Assembly: GCA_021404785.1 (NCBI GenBank)
Contig: QWHH01000008.1
Location: 62,001-126,000 of the forward strand
Reading direction: 5' to 3'
Source of the DNA: Lysobacterales bacterium PRO7
GTDB lineage: Bacteria; Pseudomonadota; Gammaproteobacteria; Xanthomonadales; Rhodanobacteraceae
DNA length: 64,000 nucleotides
Below, piece by piece: positions 1 to 8,259 of this stretch (positions within the stretch are counted from its first letter, which is position 1; every line of letters begins with the position of its first letter). A program made the position numbers and the translations under genes. The notes beneath the pieces were generated by a model. That model was not told the DNA's origin. It made no database searches and saw only the letters and a program-made list of their open reading frames with translations.

Positions 1-113
1 GGGCTTACAACCGTTACTCGAACAAGGTCGAACGGATCCTGAGCCGTTACGACACATTCGTGGAGGAATTCTCCTCGATCCTGCAACGTCAGGCACACCT
101 GGATGAGACCTGA
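1..113 (+). CDS. tolQ: TolQ, C-terminal end (partial)
   Basis: Only the last 36 codons are in the window. The frame begins at base 3 and stops at 111-113. The residual peptide (AYNRYSNKVERIL...FSSILQRQ) matches the cytoplasmic C-terminal tail of TolQ, the inner-membrane partner of TolR and TolA in the proton-motive-force-driven Tol-Pal machine. tolR follows after 36 bp and tolA-tolB-pal after that, so the assignment rests on both tail sequence and gene order. The catalytic membrane helices lie upstream of the window and cannot be checked. Confidence 0.9.
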   Translation, partial: AYNRYSNKVERILSRYDTFVEEFSSILQRQAHLDET

Positions 114-149
114 CCCCGCTGTTCTGCCTCATTCGTTGAAAACATCGCC

Positions 150-590
150 ATGCAAGTGATTGGCCGCACCCGCAAGCGCCGCAAGCTCAAGTCCGAGATC
201 AACGTCGTGCCCTATATCGACGTCATGCTGGTGCTGCTCATCATTTTCATGGTCACCGCGCCACTGCTGAATCTGGGCGTCGACATCCAGTTGCCGCAAT
301 CGGCGGCCAAGGCCGTGCAGGCGAACAGCGAGCCAGTCGTGATCAGCGTGGACAAGGATGGCAGCTTGTATCTGACCCTGGGCACCGCAAAGCGCGAAAG
401 CATCGATGCGGACAACCTCGTGCGCAAAGTCACTGCCTTCGTGCACCAGAACCCGCACGTGCCGGTGTTGATCGCCGGCGACGATCGCGCCAGCTACGGA
501 CAGGTATACGCGATTTTGCCGGCACTGCAGCAGGCGGGCGTCGCCAAGGTCGGTCTGATGAGCCAGCCGGTGCAACAGCCCAAGCGCTGA
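150..590 (+). CDS. tolR: TolR, biopolymer transport protein of the Tol-Pal motor
   Basis: This 146-residue ExbD/TolR-family protein works with TolQ as the proton-driven motor that energises TolA during outer-membrane constriction at division. A basic cytoplasmic N-terminus (residues 1-15) is followed by one membrane helix at about 20-43. The helix begins P-Y-I-D-V-M-L-V-L-L and carries the family's essential membrane aspartate. A periplasmic domain of about 100 residues follows. Length is normal for the family. tolQ ends 36 bp upstream and tolA starts 8 bp downstream, so it is part of one transcript. Confidence 0.96.
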   Translation: MQVIGRTRKRRKLKSEINVVPYIDVMLVLLIIFMVTAPLLNLGVDIQLPQSAAKAVQANSEPVVISVDKDGSLYLTLGTAKRESIDADNLVRKVTAFVHQNPHVPVLIAGDDRASYGQVYAILPALQQAGVAKVGLMSQPVQQPKR

Positions 591-598
591 CGACGGCC

Positions 599-1465
599 AT
601 GGAAAGCTTTGGCGACAAGTTGCGCGCATGGATCCTGGCGGTGCTGGTGCATCTGGGCGTCGTCGCGCTGCTGTTCGCCGGCTTGCTGTGGACGACCACG
701 ACGCGACCGCTCAGCTTGCCCGGGCCGATCATCGAGGCGGAACTCGTCGGCATCAGCGCTGCGCCGAAAGCCGCGGCGCCGCGGCCATCCAGGCCTGCGC
801 CGGCCAGGCCGGCAACTCCGGCGCCGGAACCGCCCAAACCGCCGGAGCCGAAGCCACAGCCGCCTAGCCAGGTGCAGAACCAGGACCGCGTCGAGCGCGA
901 AAAAGTCGCCGAGATGGCGCAGCAGAAGGCCGAAGACGCCAAGCGCGCCGAGGAAGAGCGCCATCGCCAGGAACAGGTCCTGCTCGACCAGCAACAGCGC
1001 GAAGAACGCGAACGCGCCAAGCAGCTTGCGCAAATTCGCGCCGAGCGCGAAGCGGCCGACAAGAAGCTCAAGCTGGAAAAGCAGAAGCTCGAGCAACTCA
1101 AGGATCTGGCCAAGGCCAAGCCGGCGCCGGCGCAACCGGTGCCTGAGGCCGAACAGGCCAAATCGGGAACCAATGGCAGCGACGACAGTCTGTCGGCACA
1201 ATACCAGGCTGCGATCCAGAACGCCGTGACCGAAAACTGGCTGCGTCCGGACAGCGCGGTGCCGGGGCTCAAGTGCATGCTGCGCATCGTGCAGATTCCC
1301 GGCGGCGACGTGATCGGCGTGCAGCTGAGCAATCCCTGCAATGCCGATGCGCAGACGCGCGATTCAATCGAACAAGCGGTCAAGCGTGCATCGCCTTTGC
1401 CCTACAAGGGCTATGAAAAAGTGTTTCTGCGCCAGATCGACTTCAATTTCACCTACGACGGATGA
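599..1465 (+). CDS. tolA: TolA, periplasm-spanning protein of the Tol-Pal system
   Basis: TolA (288 aa) connects the TolQR motor to TolB/Pal at the outer membrane. The sequence shows an N-terminal membrane anchor at about residues 10-33 and a Pro/Ala-rich segment at about 58-95. A long charged Ala/Glu/Lys/Gln coiled-coil arm spans about 96-185. The globular C-terminal domain begins near Q-Y-Q-A-A-I and includes paired cysteines (K-C-M-L and N-P-C-N) typical of TolA domain III. The arm is shorter than in E. coli TolA. The stop overlaps the tolB start by 4 bp (ATGA), indicating translational coupling. Confidence 0.96.
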   Translation: MESFGDKLRAWILAVLVHLGVVALLFAGLLWTTTTRPLSLPGPIIEAELVGISAAPKAAAPRPSRPAPARPATPAPEPPKPPEPKPQPPSQVQNQDRVEREKVAEMAQQKAEDAKRAEEERHRQEQVLLDQQQREERERAKQLAQIRAEREAADKKLKLEKQKLEQLKDLAKAKPAPAQPVPEAEQAKSGTNGSDDSLSAQYQAAIQNAVTENWLRPDSAVPGLKCMLRIVQIPGGDVIGVQLSNPCNADAQTRDSIEQAVKRASPLPYKGYEKVFLRQIDFNFTYDG

Positions 1466-2805
1466 AACCCGCCATGACCCACCGGATTTTCGCCAGAGCC
1501 TTCACCGCGCTCGCCCTGATGCTTGCCGCCGCAGCCGCGTTCGCGCAGGGGCTGAGCGGCGACGTGCCGACCATCGACATCAAGAATGGCACCGCCACGG
1601 CCACGCCGATAGCAGTGATCCCGTTTGCGTTCGAGGGCACCGGCCTGCCGCCGGATACCGACGTCGCCGCCGTGATCGGCAACGACCTGGACCGCTGCGG
1701 CCAGTTCCGCACCCTGCCCAAAGCCGACATCGTCGAATATCCGACGCGTGGCAGCGAGATCAAATATCCGACCTGGAACCTGCTCAAGCAGGCCTATATC
1801 CTGGTCGGACGCCAGATCGAGAACCCGGGCGGCGATATCCGTGTCGAGTTTGAACTTTACGACGTGGCCAAGCAGCAGCAACTGCTCGCGCTCGCGATCA
1901 CCGGCCAGCGCACCGGCCTGCGCGACGTTGCGCACCAGATCGCCGACCTTGTCTATGAAAAGATCACCGGCGTGCGCGGCGCTTTCTGGACGCGCATCGC
2001 CTACATCACCTCGACCGGCACCGGCAACAACATCCAGTACGCGCTGATGGTTGCCGATTCGGACGGCTTCAATCCGCAGACCGTGGTGCGCTCGCGTGAG
2101 CCGCTGCTGTCGCCGGCGTGGTCGCCGGATGGCCGCAAGCTGGCCTATGTGTCTTTCGAGCGCGGCAATTCGTCGATCTACATCCAGGAAATCGCCACCG
2201 GATCGCGCGAGGTGGTGTCCGCGCGCAAAGGCATCAACGGCGCGCCGGCGTTTTCGCCGGATGGCACCCGGTTGGCCCTGACCTTGTCGTTTGCCGGCCA
2301 CCCCAACATCTACTCGATGGATCTGGCAAGCCACCAGATCACCCAGCTCACCAAGGGCTATGCGATCGATACCGAGCCAAAATGGATGCCGGACGGCCAA
2401 AGCATCGTTTTCACGTCCGATCGTTCAGGAAAACCTCAGCTTTACCAGATTCCCGCGACCGGCGGCGCTGCAACGCGCATTACCTTCCAGGGAAACTACA
2501 ACGCAAACGCCTCGATCGCCTATGACGGCAAGCATATCGCTATGGTGCAGGGCAACGGAAATGTGTATCGTATTGCGGTTCTGGACAAGACCACGGGCGA
2601 CTCGAAGCCGATTTCGGTCGGCAATCTTGACGACCATCCGAGCTACGCCCCGAATGGAAGCATGCTGCTGTACACCGCCACCGAAGGTTCCCGCGATGTG
2701 CTCTACGCGGTTTCGGCGAATGGCCGGGTACGGCAGCGCCTGGTGCTGGCAGACGGAGACGTGCGCGAACCGTCATGGTCCCCTTATCGCCAGCGTGGGC
2801 AGTGA
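1462..2805 (+). CDS. tolB: TolB, periplasmic beta-propeller of the Tol-Pal system
   Basis: TolB (447 aa) is a soluble periplasmic protein that binds Pal and the TolA C-terminus. A cleavable signal peptide (hydrophobic run ending A-A-A-F-A-Q near residue 29) is followed by the TolB N-terminal domain. Next comes a six-bladed propeller with WD40-like S-P-A-W-S-P-D-G, A-F-S-P-D-G and Y-A-P-N-G repeats from about residue 210 onward. The ATG at 1462 is chosen because it overlaps the tolA stop by 4 bp. A second ATG four codons later is a possible alternative. pal follows after 58 bp. Confidence 0.96.
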   Translation: MKPAMTHRIFARAFTALALMLAAAAAFAQGLSGDVPTIDIKNGTATATPIAVIPFAFEGTGLPPDTDVAAVIGNDLDRCGQFRTLPKADIVEYPTRGSEIKYPTWNLLKQAYILVGRQIENPGGDIRVEFELYDVAKQQQLLALAITGQRTGLRDVAHQIADLVYEKITGVRGAFWTRIAYITSTGTGNNIQYALMVADSDGFNPQTVVRSREPLLSPAWSPDGRKLAYVSFERGNSSIYIQEIATGSREVVSARKGINGAPAFSPDGTRLALTLSFAGHPNIYSMDLASHQITQLTKGYAIDTEPKWMPDGQSIVFTSDRSGKPQLYQIPATGGAATRITFQGNYNANASIAYDGKHIAMVQGNGNVYRIAVLDKTTGDSKPISVGNLDDHPSYAPNGSMLLYTATEGSRDVLYAVSANGRVRQRLVLADGDVREPSWSPYRQRGQ

Positions 2806-2863
2806 TTCCGCCTGACGGCGGATAGTTGTTATCCATATCAACATCTCGATAGAGGACAAAAAA

Positions 2864-3379
2864 ATGAAACTCCCGATTCGTGTCATTCTGACGGCTGTCG
2901 TCGCCAGCGCCGCGCTTGTGGCCTGCGCCGGCAAGAACACCAAGCCCCCCGCGGCCGAGGCAGCCGCACCGGCCGCCGCCGCGCAGCCGGAAAACAACGG
3001 TGGCAAGTACACCGTCGAAAGCCTGGACACCGATTCCTGCCTGCGCCAGCGCGTGGTCTACTTCGATTTCGACAAGAGCGAGATCAAACCGGAATTCCAG
3101 GCCCAGATCGCCTGCCATGCCGCCTACCTGCGCCAGTTCCCGGGCGCGCGCGTGACGCTCGAGGGCAACACCGACGAGCGCGGCACGCGTGAGTACAACC
3201 TTGGCCTCGGCGAGCGTCGCGGCAATGCGGTCGACAGCGCCCTTGTCGCTGCCGGCGCCTCGGCCAGCCAGCTCAATGTCGTCAGCTATGGCGAAGAGCG
3301 CCCGGTGTGCAAGGAGCACAACGAAGGTTGCTGGCACAAGAATCGCCGCGTTGAAATCGTCTACACGGCGAAGCAGTAA
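2864..3379 (+). CDS. pal: Pal, peptidoglycan-associated outer-membrane lipoprotein
   Basis: Pal (171 aa) is a lipoprotein that anchors the outer membrane to peptidoglycan and is the terminal partner of Tol. A lipobox L-V-A-C places the lipidated cysteine near residue 22. An Ala/Pro-rich linker follows, then an OmpA-like domain. That domain holds Y-F-D-F-D-K-S and the peptidoglycan-binding segment N-T-D-E-R-G-T-R-E-Y-N with the conserved Asp/Arg. A purine-rich ribosome site (AGAGGAC) lies upstream of the ATG. A hairpin followed by a T-rich run comes after the stop, which could let pal be expressed above cpoB. Confidence 0.97.
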   Translation: MKLPIRVILTAVVASAALVACAGKNTKPPAAEAAAPAAAAQPENNGGKYTVESLDTDSCLRQRVVYFDFDKSEIKPEFQAQIACHAAYLRQFPGARVTLEGNTDERGTREYNLGLGERRGNAVDSALVAAGASASQLNVVSYGEERPVCKEHNEGCWHKNRRVEIVYTAKQ

Positions 3380-3404
3380 TACCCGCAAGGGTTTGAATCC
3401 GGGG

Positions 3405-3441
3405 GCCGATCGGATGAAAATGCCGATCGGCTCTTTGTCTT
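3405..3441 (+). terminator. Hairpin plus T-rich run between pal and cpoB (partial terminator or attenuator)
   Basis: A perfect 9-bp stem pairs GCCGATCGG at 3405-3413 with CCGATCGGC at 3423-3431. The loop is 9 nt, and the run TCTTTGTCTTT follows directly. This has the shape of a rho-independent terminator, but the T-run is interrupted, so read-through into cpoB is likely. That would make it an attenuator setting Pal above CpoB. Function is inferred from shape only. Confidence 0.6.
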
Positions 3442-3460
3442 TATGAATCTGGAAATTCCG

Positions 3461-4354
3461 ATGCGCATCCTCAATCGCTCGCTCGTACTCGCCGCCATTT
3501 CGTTTGTGGTTCTTGCGCTACCCGCGCACGCGCAGCGCCTGAGCCTGGCCGAACGCGTAGCCAAGCTCGAGACGGAGCAAGGCCAGGGCGGTGCGCAGGC
3601 AAACATCCAGATGGTCAACCAGATCAACGCCCTGCAGTCGCAGTTGCAGAACCTGCAAGGGCAGATCGAGGAATTGCGCCATCAGCTGGATGAGCTGAAG
3701 AGCCACGGCAAGGACCAGTACATCGACCTGGATTCGCGCATCGGCCGTCTTGAGGGCCGTAATCCGGCTGCGGCTCCCGCGCCGGCCATCGGTGCCAATC
3801 CGAACGGCACGACGATGCAAGATGTGCAGCTTGGCAATTCTCAGCCGGCGCAGACGCCAACGTCGGCTGCGGCTCCTGCCACGGCGCCCGAGCAGATCCC
3901 GCAGCCTGCCGGCCAGACCGCGATGTCGACGGATGCAAGCGCACCGGTGGCGCCTGCTGTCGCGCAGGATCCGAAGACCGCGTACGACACCGCCTTCGGC
4001 GCGCTCAAGGATGGCCGATATGCAGAGTCGGCGCGCCTGTTCCAGGCTTTCATCGCCCAGTTTCCGAACGATGAATTGACCCCGAACGCCTACTACTGGC
4101 TGGGCGAAAGCTACTACGTCACCCAGAATTATCCCGTCTCTCTGGATACCTTCCACAAGCTTCTGGCGCAATTCCCGAACAGCCAGAAGGCGCCGGATGC
4201 CTTGCTCAAAGTCGGCTATTGCCAGTACGAAATGAAACAGTGGGACCAGGCGCAGGCAACGCTGAACCAGGTCATCGCGCAGTATCCCAACACGACTGTC
4301 TCTAATCTCGCGCAAGGGCGCTTGCGGGCATTGAAGATCGAAGCCCAACGTTAA
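3461..4354 (+). CDS. cpoB: CpoB (YbgF), Tol-Pal associated cell-division coordinator
   Basis: CpoB is a periplasmic protein that coordinates outer-membrane constriction with PBP1B-dependent peptidoglycan synthesis. The mature N-terminus is a trimerising coiled coil (about residues 25-75, heptad-rich in Leu/Gln). An Ala/Pro/Gln-rich linker follows, then three TPR repeats in the C-terminal 130 residues (D-T-A-F-G-A-L-K-D-G-R-Y onward). The ATG at 3461 is preferred over the ATG at 3443. GGAA lies just upstream of 3461, and starting there gives a clean signal peptide ending A-H-A-Q. Length is 297 aa. Confidence 0.93.
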   Translation: MRILNRSLVLAAISFVVLALPAHAQRLSLAERVAKLETEQGQGGAQANIQMVNQINALQSQLQNLQGQIEELRHQLDELKSHGKDQYIDLDSRIGRLEGRNPAAAPAPAIGANPNGTTMQDVQLGNSQPAQTPTSAAAPATAPEQIPQPAGQTAMSTDASAPVAPAVAQDPKTAYDTAFGALKDGRYAESARLFQAFIAQFPNDELTPNAYYWLGESYYVTQNYPVSLDTFHKLLAQFPNSQKAPDALLKVGYCQYEMKQWDQAQATLNQVIAQYPNTTVSNLAQGRLRALKIEAQR

Positions 4355-4359
4355 GCGCG

Positions 4360-5019
4360 ATGTCCGAGACCGACCCGTCGGGACGGCTGCGCGTCACCGA
4401 GATTTTCCATTCCCTGCAGGGCGAGGCGCGCGACGCTGGCTGGCCGACGGTATTCGTGCGCCTGACCGGTTGTCCGTTGCGTTGCGTATGGTGTGATACC
4501 GAATACGCATTTCAGGGTGGGCAGTGGCGTGATATCGACGCCATCGTAGCAGAGGTCGCAAAGTATAAAACGCAGCATGTCTGCGTCACCGGCGGCGAAC
4601 CGCTGGCGCAGAAGCGGTGTTTGAATTTGCTCGTTGCGCTGTGCGACGCGGGCTATACGGTGTCGCTGGAAACCTCCGGCGCGCTCGATGTGAGCGACGT
4701 CGATCCCCGTGTGAGCCGCGTCATGGACCTGAAGGCACCCGGCTCCGGCGAATCCGCGCGCAACCTGTGGAGCAACCTCGACGCGCTGACCGCGCACGAC
4801 CAGATCAAGTTCGTGCTCGCCGATCGCGCCGATTACGATTGGGCCTGCGCGACGATGCGCGAACGCGCGCTTGCCGGACGCTGCGATGTGCTGTTTTCGC
4901 CGGTGTGGAGCAAACTCGCGCCGCGCGATCTTGCGCAGTGGATCCTCGACGACCGCCTGCCGGTGCGCATGCAGGTGCAGTTGCACAAGATCCTGTGGGG
5001 CGAGGAGCGCGGAAAGTGA
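4360..5019 (+). CDS. queE: QueE, 7-carboxy-7-deazaguanine synthase (radical SAM)
   Basis: QueE converts 6-carboxytetrahydropterin to 7-carboxy-7-deazaguanine in the queuosine tRNA-modification pathway. The radical-SAM cysteines are C38, C42 and C45 (C-P-L-R-C-V-W-C), preceded by the Q-G-E motif (20-22) typical of QueE. T-G-G-E-P follows in the SAM-binding region. Length (219 aa) is normal. It begins 5 bp after cpoB and overlaps queC by 4 bp (GTGA). The end of the tol operon therefore continues into queuosine synthesis, an arrangement common in gammaproteobacteria. Confidence 0.95.
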   Translation: MSETDPSGRLRVTEIFHSLQGEARDAGWPTVFVRLTGCPLRCVWCDTEYAFQGGQWRDIDAIVAEVAKYKTQHVCVTGGEPLAQKRCLNLLVALCDAGYTVSLETSGALDVSDVDPRVSRVMDLKAPGSGESARNLWSNLDALTAHDQIKFVLADRADYDWACATMRERALAGRCDVLFSPVWSKLAPRDLAQWILDDRLPVRMQVQLHKILWGEERGK

Positions 5020-5687
5020 CGATAAAGCGTGCAGTAGTGCTTGTCTCCGGCGGCATGGATTCGGCCGTGACCCTGGCGCTTGCGCGCGAGCAAGGTTTTG
5101 CCAGCCATGCCTTGAGCGTCGACTACGGCCAGCGCCATGTCTCCGAACTGCACGCGGCCGAGCGTGTGGCACGGGCGCTGAGCGCGGTCGAACACAAGAC
5201 CGTGCATGTGGATTTGCGCAGTATCGGCGGTTCGGCGCTGACTGCCGACATCGCCGTGCCCGAGCAAGGCGGGGCGGGTATTCCCGTCACCTATGTGCCG
5301 GCGCGCAACACGATCATGCTGTCGGTCGCGCTGGGCTGGGCCGAAGTGCTTGGCGCGCAGGACATCTTTTGTGGCGTCAATGCGGTGGATTATTCCGGAT
5401 ATCCGGATTGCCGGCCGGAATTCATCGCCGCATTCGAGCAACTCGCAAACCTTGCGACCAAAGCCGGCGTGGAAGGCCACGCGTTGCGCATCCATGCACC
5501 GCTGATCTCGATGAGCAAAGCCGATATCGTGCGCGAGGGCATGCGTCTGGGTGTCAATTTCGCGGCGACGGTGTCGTGTTATCAAGCCGACGCGGAAGGG
5601 CGCGCCTGCGGCCACTGCGACGCCTGCCGCCTGCGCGCGCAGGGATTTGTGCAAGCTGGCGTTGCCGATCCCACACGCTACCGTTAA
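5016..5687 (+). CDS. queC: QueC, 7-cyano-7-deazaguanine (preQ0) synthase
   Basis: QueC makes preQ0 from 7-carboxy-7-deazaguanine using ATP and ammonia. The PP-loop ATP-binding motif S-G-G-M-D-S is at residues 11-16. The C-terminal zinc site is C188, C198, C201 and C204 (C-G-H-C-D-A-C pattern). The start is a GTG inside the queE stop (GTGA overlap), giving 223 aa, the usual length. An ATG is absent before the PP-loop, which supports the GTG. tRNA-Lys follows 26 bp after the stop. Confidence 0.95.
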   Translation: MTIKRAVVLVSGGMDSAVTLALAREQGFASHALSVDYGQRHVSELHAAERVARALSAVEHKTVHVDLRSIGGSALTADIAVPEQGGAGIPVTYVPARNTIMLSVALGWAEVLGAQDIFCGVNAVDYSGYPDCRPEFIAAFEQLANLATKAGVEGHALRIHAPLISMSKADIVREGMRLGVNFAATVSCYQADAEGRACGHCDACRLRAQGFVQAGVADPTRYR

Positions 5688-5713
5688 ACTGCGCGCCCCG
5701 CACGCGCACATCC

Positions 5714-5788
5714 GGGCCGTTAGCTCAGCGGTAGAGCAGTAGACTTTTAATCTATTGGTCGGTGGTTCGATCCCACCACGGCCCACCA
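5714..5788 (+). tRNA. tRNA-Lys(UUU)
   Basis: A 75-nt cloverleaf with the CCA end encoded. The acceptor GGGCCGT pairs with ACGGCCC. The D-arm contains AGCTCAGCGGTAGAGC. The anticodon stem-loop AGACTTTTAATCT has anticodon TTT, and the T-arm GGTGGTTCGATCCCACC is canonical. It lies directly downstream of queC and 10 bp before the convergent acyl-CoA dehydrogenase stop. Confidence 0.97.
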
Positions 5789-5798
5789 CTCACCCCGT

Positions 5799-7589
5799 TC
5801 ACCCGAACTGCGCATCCGGCATCGCCATCAGCGAATCCGCGCCCGCGCGCAGGTTGGCGGCATGCGAAAGTGTACGCGGCAGGATGCGCGCATAGTAAAA
5901 CCGTGCGGTGGCAAGTTTGGATTGCTTGAAGTCGGAGGTTTGCGTCGACGCATCCGCAGCGGCGACGCTGCGCGCCCAGAAATAGGCGAGCGCGATATAG
6001 CCGGAATAAAACAGGTAATCCACGGCGCACACGCCAACCTCGTCGGGATTCGCCGCCGCGCGCTTGCCGATTTCCTGGGTCAAGTCCGCCCATTGCTTGG
6101 CGCTGGTGGCGAGCGGGGCGACGAATTCCTGCACCGCCGTATTCGCGATATTGGCCTGGCAGAACGCGCCGGTTTCCTCGAGGAAATGTTTCAGGCCGAC
6201 GCCTTGCGTCTGCATGATCTTGCGCCCAAGCAGGTCGAGGGCCTGGATGCCTGTCGTGCCTTCGTAGATCGTGGTGATGCGCGCGTCGCGCGCGAACTGC
6301 TCCATGCCTGTTTCGTGGATGTAGCCGTGACCGCCGAAAATCTGCACGGCGTGATAGGTGCATTCGTTCGCGGCTTCGGTGAGCAATGCCTTGGTGATCG
6401 GGATGATGAAGCTGAGCAGCTCATCCGCGCGTTTGCGTTCGTCCGGGGTTGGCGCGCGCTCGACCAGATCGACCAGGCTCGCGGCGTAATAGGCCAGTGC
6501 GCGACCGCCCTCGGCGAATGCTTTCTGCGTGAGCAGCATGCGGCGGATATCCGCATGCACGATCAGCGGGTCGGCGGGTTTGTCCGGAAACTTCGCGCCG
6601 CCCAGTGCGCGGCCCTGCAAGCGCTCGCGCGCGTACACGAGCGCACCTTGGTAGGCGCGCTCGATCAGGCCCAGCCCCTGGATACCGACCGCGAGGCGCG
6701 CGGTGTTCATCATGGTGAACATCGCATTCAGGCCCTTGTTCGGCTGGCCGATCAAGTAGCCTTCGGCGCCGTCGAAGTTCATCACGCAGGTGACGGAAGC
6801 GTGGATGCCCATCTTGTGTTCGATCGCGCCGCAACTCACCGCGTTGCGTGCGCCCATTTGTCCACTTTTGTCAACTTTATACTTCGGTACGATGAACAGC
6901 GAGATGCCTTTCACGCCGGCGGGCGCGTCGGGCAGGCGCGCCAGCACCAGATGCACGATGTTTTCGGTCAAATCGTGCTCGCCGGCGGTGATGAAGATCT
7001 TGGTGCCGGAAATGCGATAAGTGCCGTCCGGATTAGGTTCCGCGCGAGTCTTGAGCAGGCCCAGATCCGATCCGCAATGCGGTTCGGTCAGGCACATGGT
7101 GCCGGTCCAGCGGCCTTCGACGATGGGTTTGAGAAACGCAACGCGCTGCCATTCCTCGCCGTGCAGGCGCAGGGCTTCGGTGGCGCCGTGCGAGAGCAGC
7201 GGGAAATTGCCCCATGACAGGTTCGCCGAATCGAGCATTTCCTTCAGCGGTGCGCCGATCGATTCGGGCAGATGCTGGCCGCCGTAGGCTTCCGGCGCGG
7301 TCAGGCCGCTCCAACCGCCATCGACGTATTGCTTGTAGGCATCCTTGAACCCGGGCGGCGTCGTCACCGCGCCAGTCGTCTTGTCGTGCGTGCAACCTAG
7401 TTCATCGCCCGGCGCGTTCAGCGGCGCCAGAACGGTCTCGGAAAATTTCGCGGCCTCGTCGAGGATCGCATCGACCACGTCGCGCGTGGCGTTGGCGCCG
7501 CCATCGATGCGCGCGTACTGCGCGTCGAGCTTGAGCAGGTCGAACAGGACGAAGTGCATGTCCGCAAGCGGGGCTTTGTAGACGGTCAT
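5799..7589 (-). CDS. Acyl-CoA dehydrogenase of the large (about 600 aa, DmdC/FadE-like) type
   Basis: A 596-residue FAD-dependent acyl-CoA dehydrogenase. It opens with the short N-terminal helix Y-K-A-P-L-A-D-M-H-F found in 3-methylmercaptopropionyl-CoA-dehydrogenase-like enzymes. The middle domain has the flavin-binding M-C-L-T-E-P-H-C-G-S-D. The C-terminal catalytic domain contains Q-I-F-G-G-H-G-Y and Y-E-G-T-T-G-I-Q, followed by the extra C-terminal extension of this subfamily. The substrate cannot be read from sequence. The start at 7589 has a GAGGAA ribosome site. An upstream extension to 7694 is rejected because it would run through a repeat element. Confidence 0.9.
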   Translation of the reverse strand: MTVYKAPLADMHFVLFDLLKLDAQYARIDGGANATRDVVDAILDEAAKFSETVLAPLNAPGDELGCTHDKTTGAVTTPPGFKDAYKQYVDGGWSGLTAPEAYGGQHLPESIGAPLKEMLDSANLSWGNFPLLSHGATEALRLHGEEWQRVAFLKPIVEGRWTGTMCLTEPHCGSDLGLLKTRAEPNPDGTYRISGTKIFITAGEHDLTENIVHLVLARLPDAPAGVKGISLFIVPKYKVDKSGQMGARNAVSCGAIEHKMGIHASVTCVMNFDGAEGYLIGQPNKGLNAMFTMMNTARLAVGIQGLGLIERAYQGALVYARERLQGRALGGAKFPDKPADPLIVHADIRRMLLTQKAFAEGGRALAYYAASLVDLVERAPTPDERKRADELLSFIIPITKALLTEAANECTYHAVQIFGGHGYIHETGMEQFARDARITTIYEGTTGIQALDLLGRKIMQTQGVGLKHFLEETGAFCQANIANTAVQEFVAPLATSAKQWADLTQEIGKRAAANPDEVGVCAVDYLFYSGYIALAYFWARSVAAADASTQTSDFKQSKLATARFYYARILPRTLSHAANLRAGADSLMAMPDAQFG

Positions 7590-7611
7590 GATGATTCCTC
7601 TATACGATTGC

Positions 7612-7711
7612 GTCATTCCGGCATGGATTGCCGGAATCCAGAAGCCATGGACGGCAATCCAACATCGGCATCCGTGCAGTCTGGGTCCCGGCATTCCCTG
7701 CCGGGACGACG
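7612..7711. repeat. Dispersed palindromic repeat, copy 1 (REP/MITE-like)
   Basis: About 100 bp made of two imperfect hairpins: GTCATTCCGGCATGG...CCGGAATCCAG at the left and GGGTCCCGGCATTCC...CCGGGACGACG at the right. Outer ends are GTCATTCC and the near-inverse GGGACGAC. A second copy of the same architecture is at 44995-45102. It sits between the acyl-CoA dehydrogenase start and a convergently placed lipoprotein 3' end. It has no coding potential of its own. Confidence 0.8.
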
Positions 7712-7722
7712 AAGAATTTGCT

Positions 7723-8184
7723 TCAGCGGTAGGAGTTGGCCACGCCGGGCACCGGCGACAGGCGGCTGCTGTGTTCGAACTTGAATTCCTTGGCCGATGG
7801 AATGTCTATCGTTCCCTTCAACTCGTAGGCCACGCCGTCCGGATGGGACACCGCACTCTTGAATGCCTTGGCGGCACCTGCGCCGGGCATCAGCGTGGTT
7901 TCGAGGATATCCGCGTTCTCGCCCGGGATATCCATGTTCGCATCGACATCGATCTTGCCGGCCGTTTCGTCGCCGACACGCAAGTCTGCCTTGAACGCGC
8001 CGTAGTGAACGGTCTGGTCACTGAAGTTCTCCAGCCGGACTTGCAGCTTCCATTGGCCGTCCGGCAACACGTCGAGTTGCTGGATGCTGGCGTTGGGCGG
8101 GTTGATCGGATGCTTGACCGGCCCGCAGGCGGCGAGTGCCGTGACCGTGGCGGCGAGCAGGAGGTAGCGCAGGGGATTCGGCAT
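7723..8184 (-). CDS. Small lipoprotein, LEA-type-2-like
   Basis: A 153-residue protein with a lipoprotein signal peptide (lipobox L-A-A-C at about residue 19). The beta-rich domain contains pattern N-A-S-I-Q-Q-L-D-V...W-K-L-Q-V-R-L-E-N-F-S, reminiscent of LEA type 2 / WHy domains found in bacterial stress-related lipoproteins. That family assignment is tentative. The ATG at 8184 is chosen over an in-frame GTG three codons upstream because GGTGAG lies at the right distance. Likely exposed at the periplasmic face of the outer membrane. Its specific role is unknown. Confidence 0.75.
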   Translation of the reverse strand: MPNPLRYLLLAATVTALAACGPVKHPINPPNASIQQLDVLPDGQWKLQVRLENFSDQTVHYGAFKADLRVGDETAGKIDVDANMDIPGENADILETTLMPGAGAAKAFKSAVSHPDGVAYELKGTIDIPSAKEFKFEHSSRLSPVPGVANSYR

Positions 8185-8259
8185 GACTCTCACCGTGGCT
8201 GGCGAAAGCCTACCTTAGCCAAAACGTGGTCACGGTGGAAGCGGCCGGGCGCCGCCGAT

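Noticed and set aside
7590-7694. Longer N-terminus for the acyl-CoA dehydrogenase
   Set aside because: It would be translated from the repeat element; the start at 7589 has a proper ribosome site and the conserved family N-terminus.
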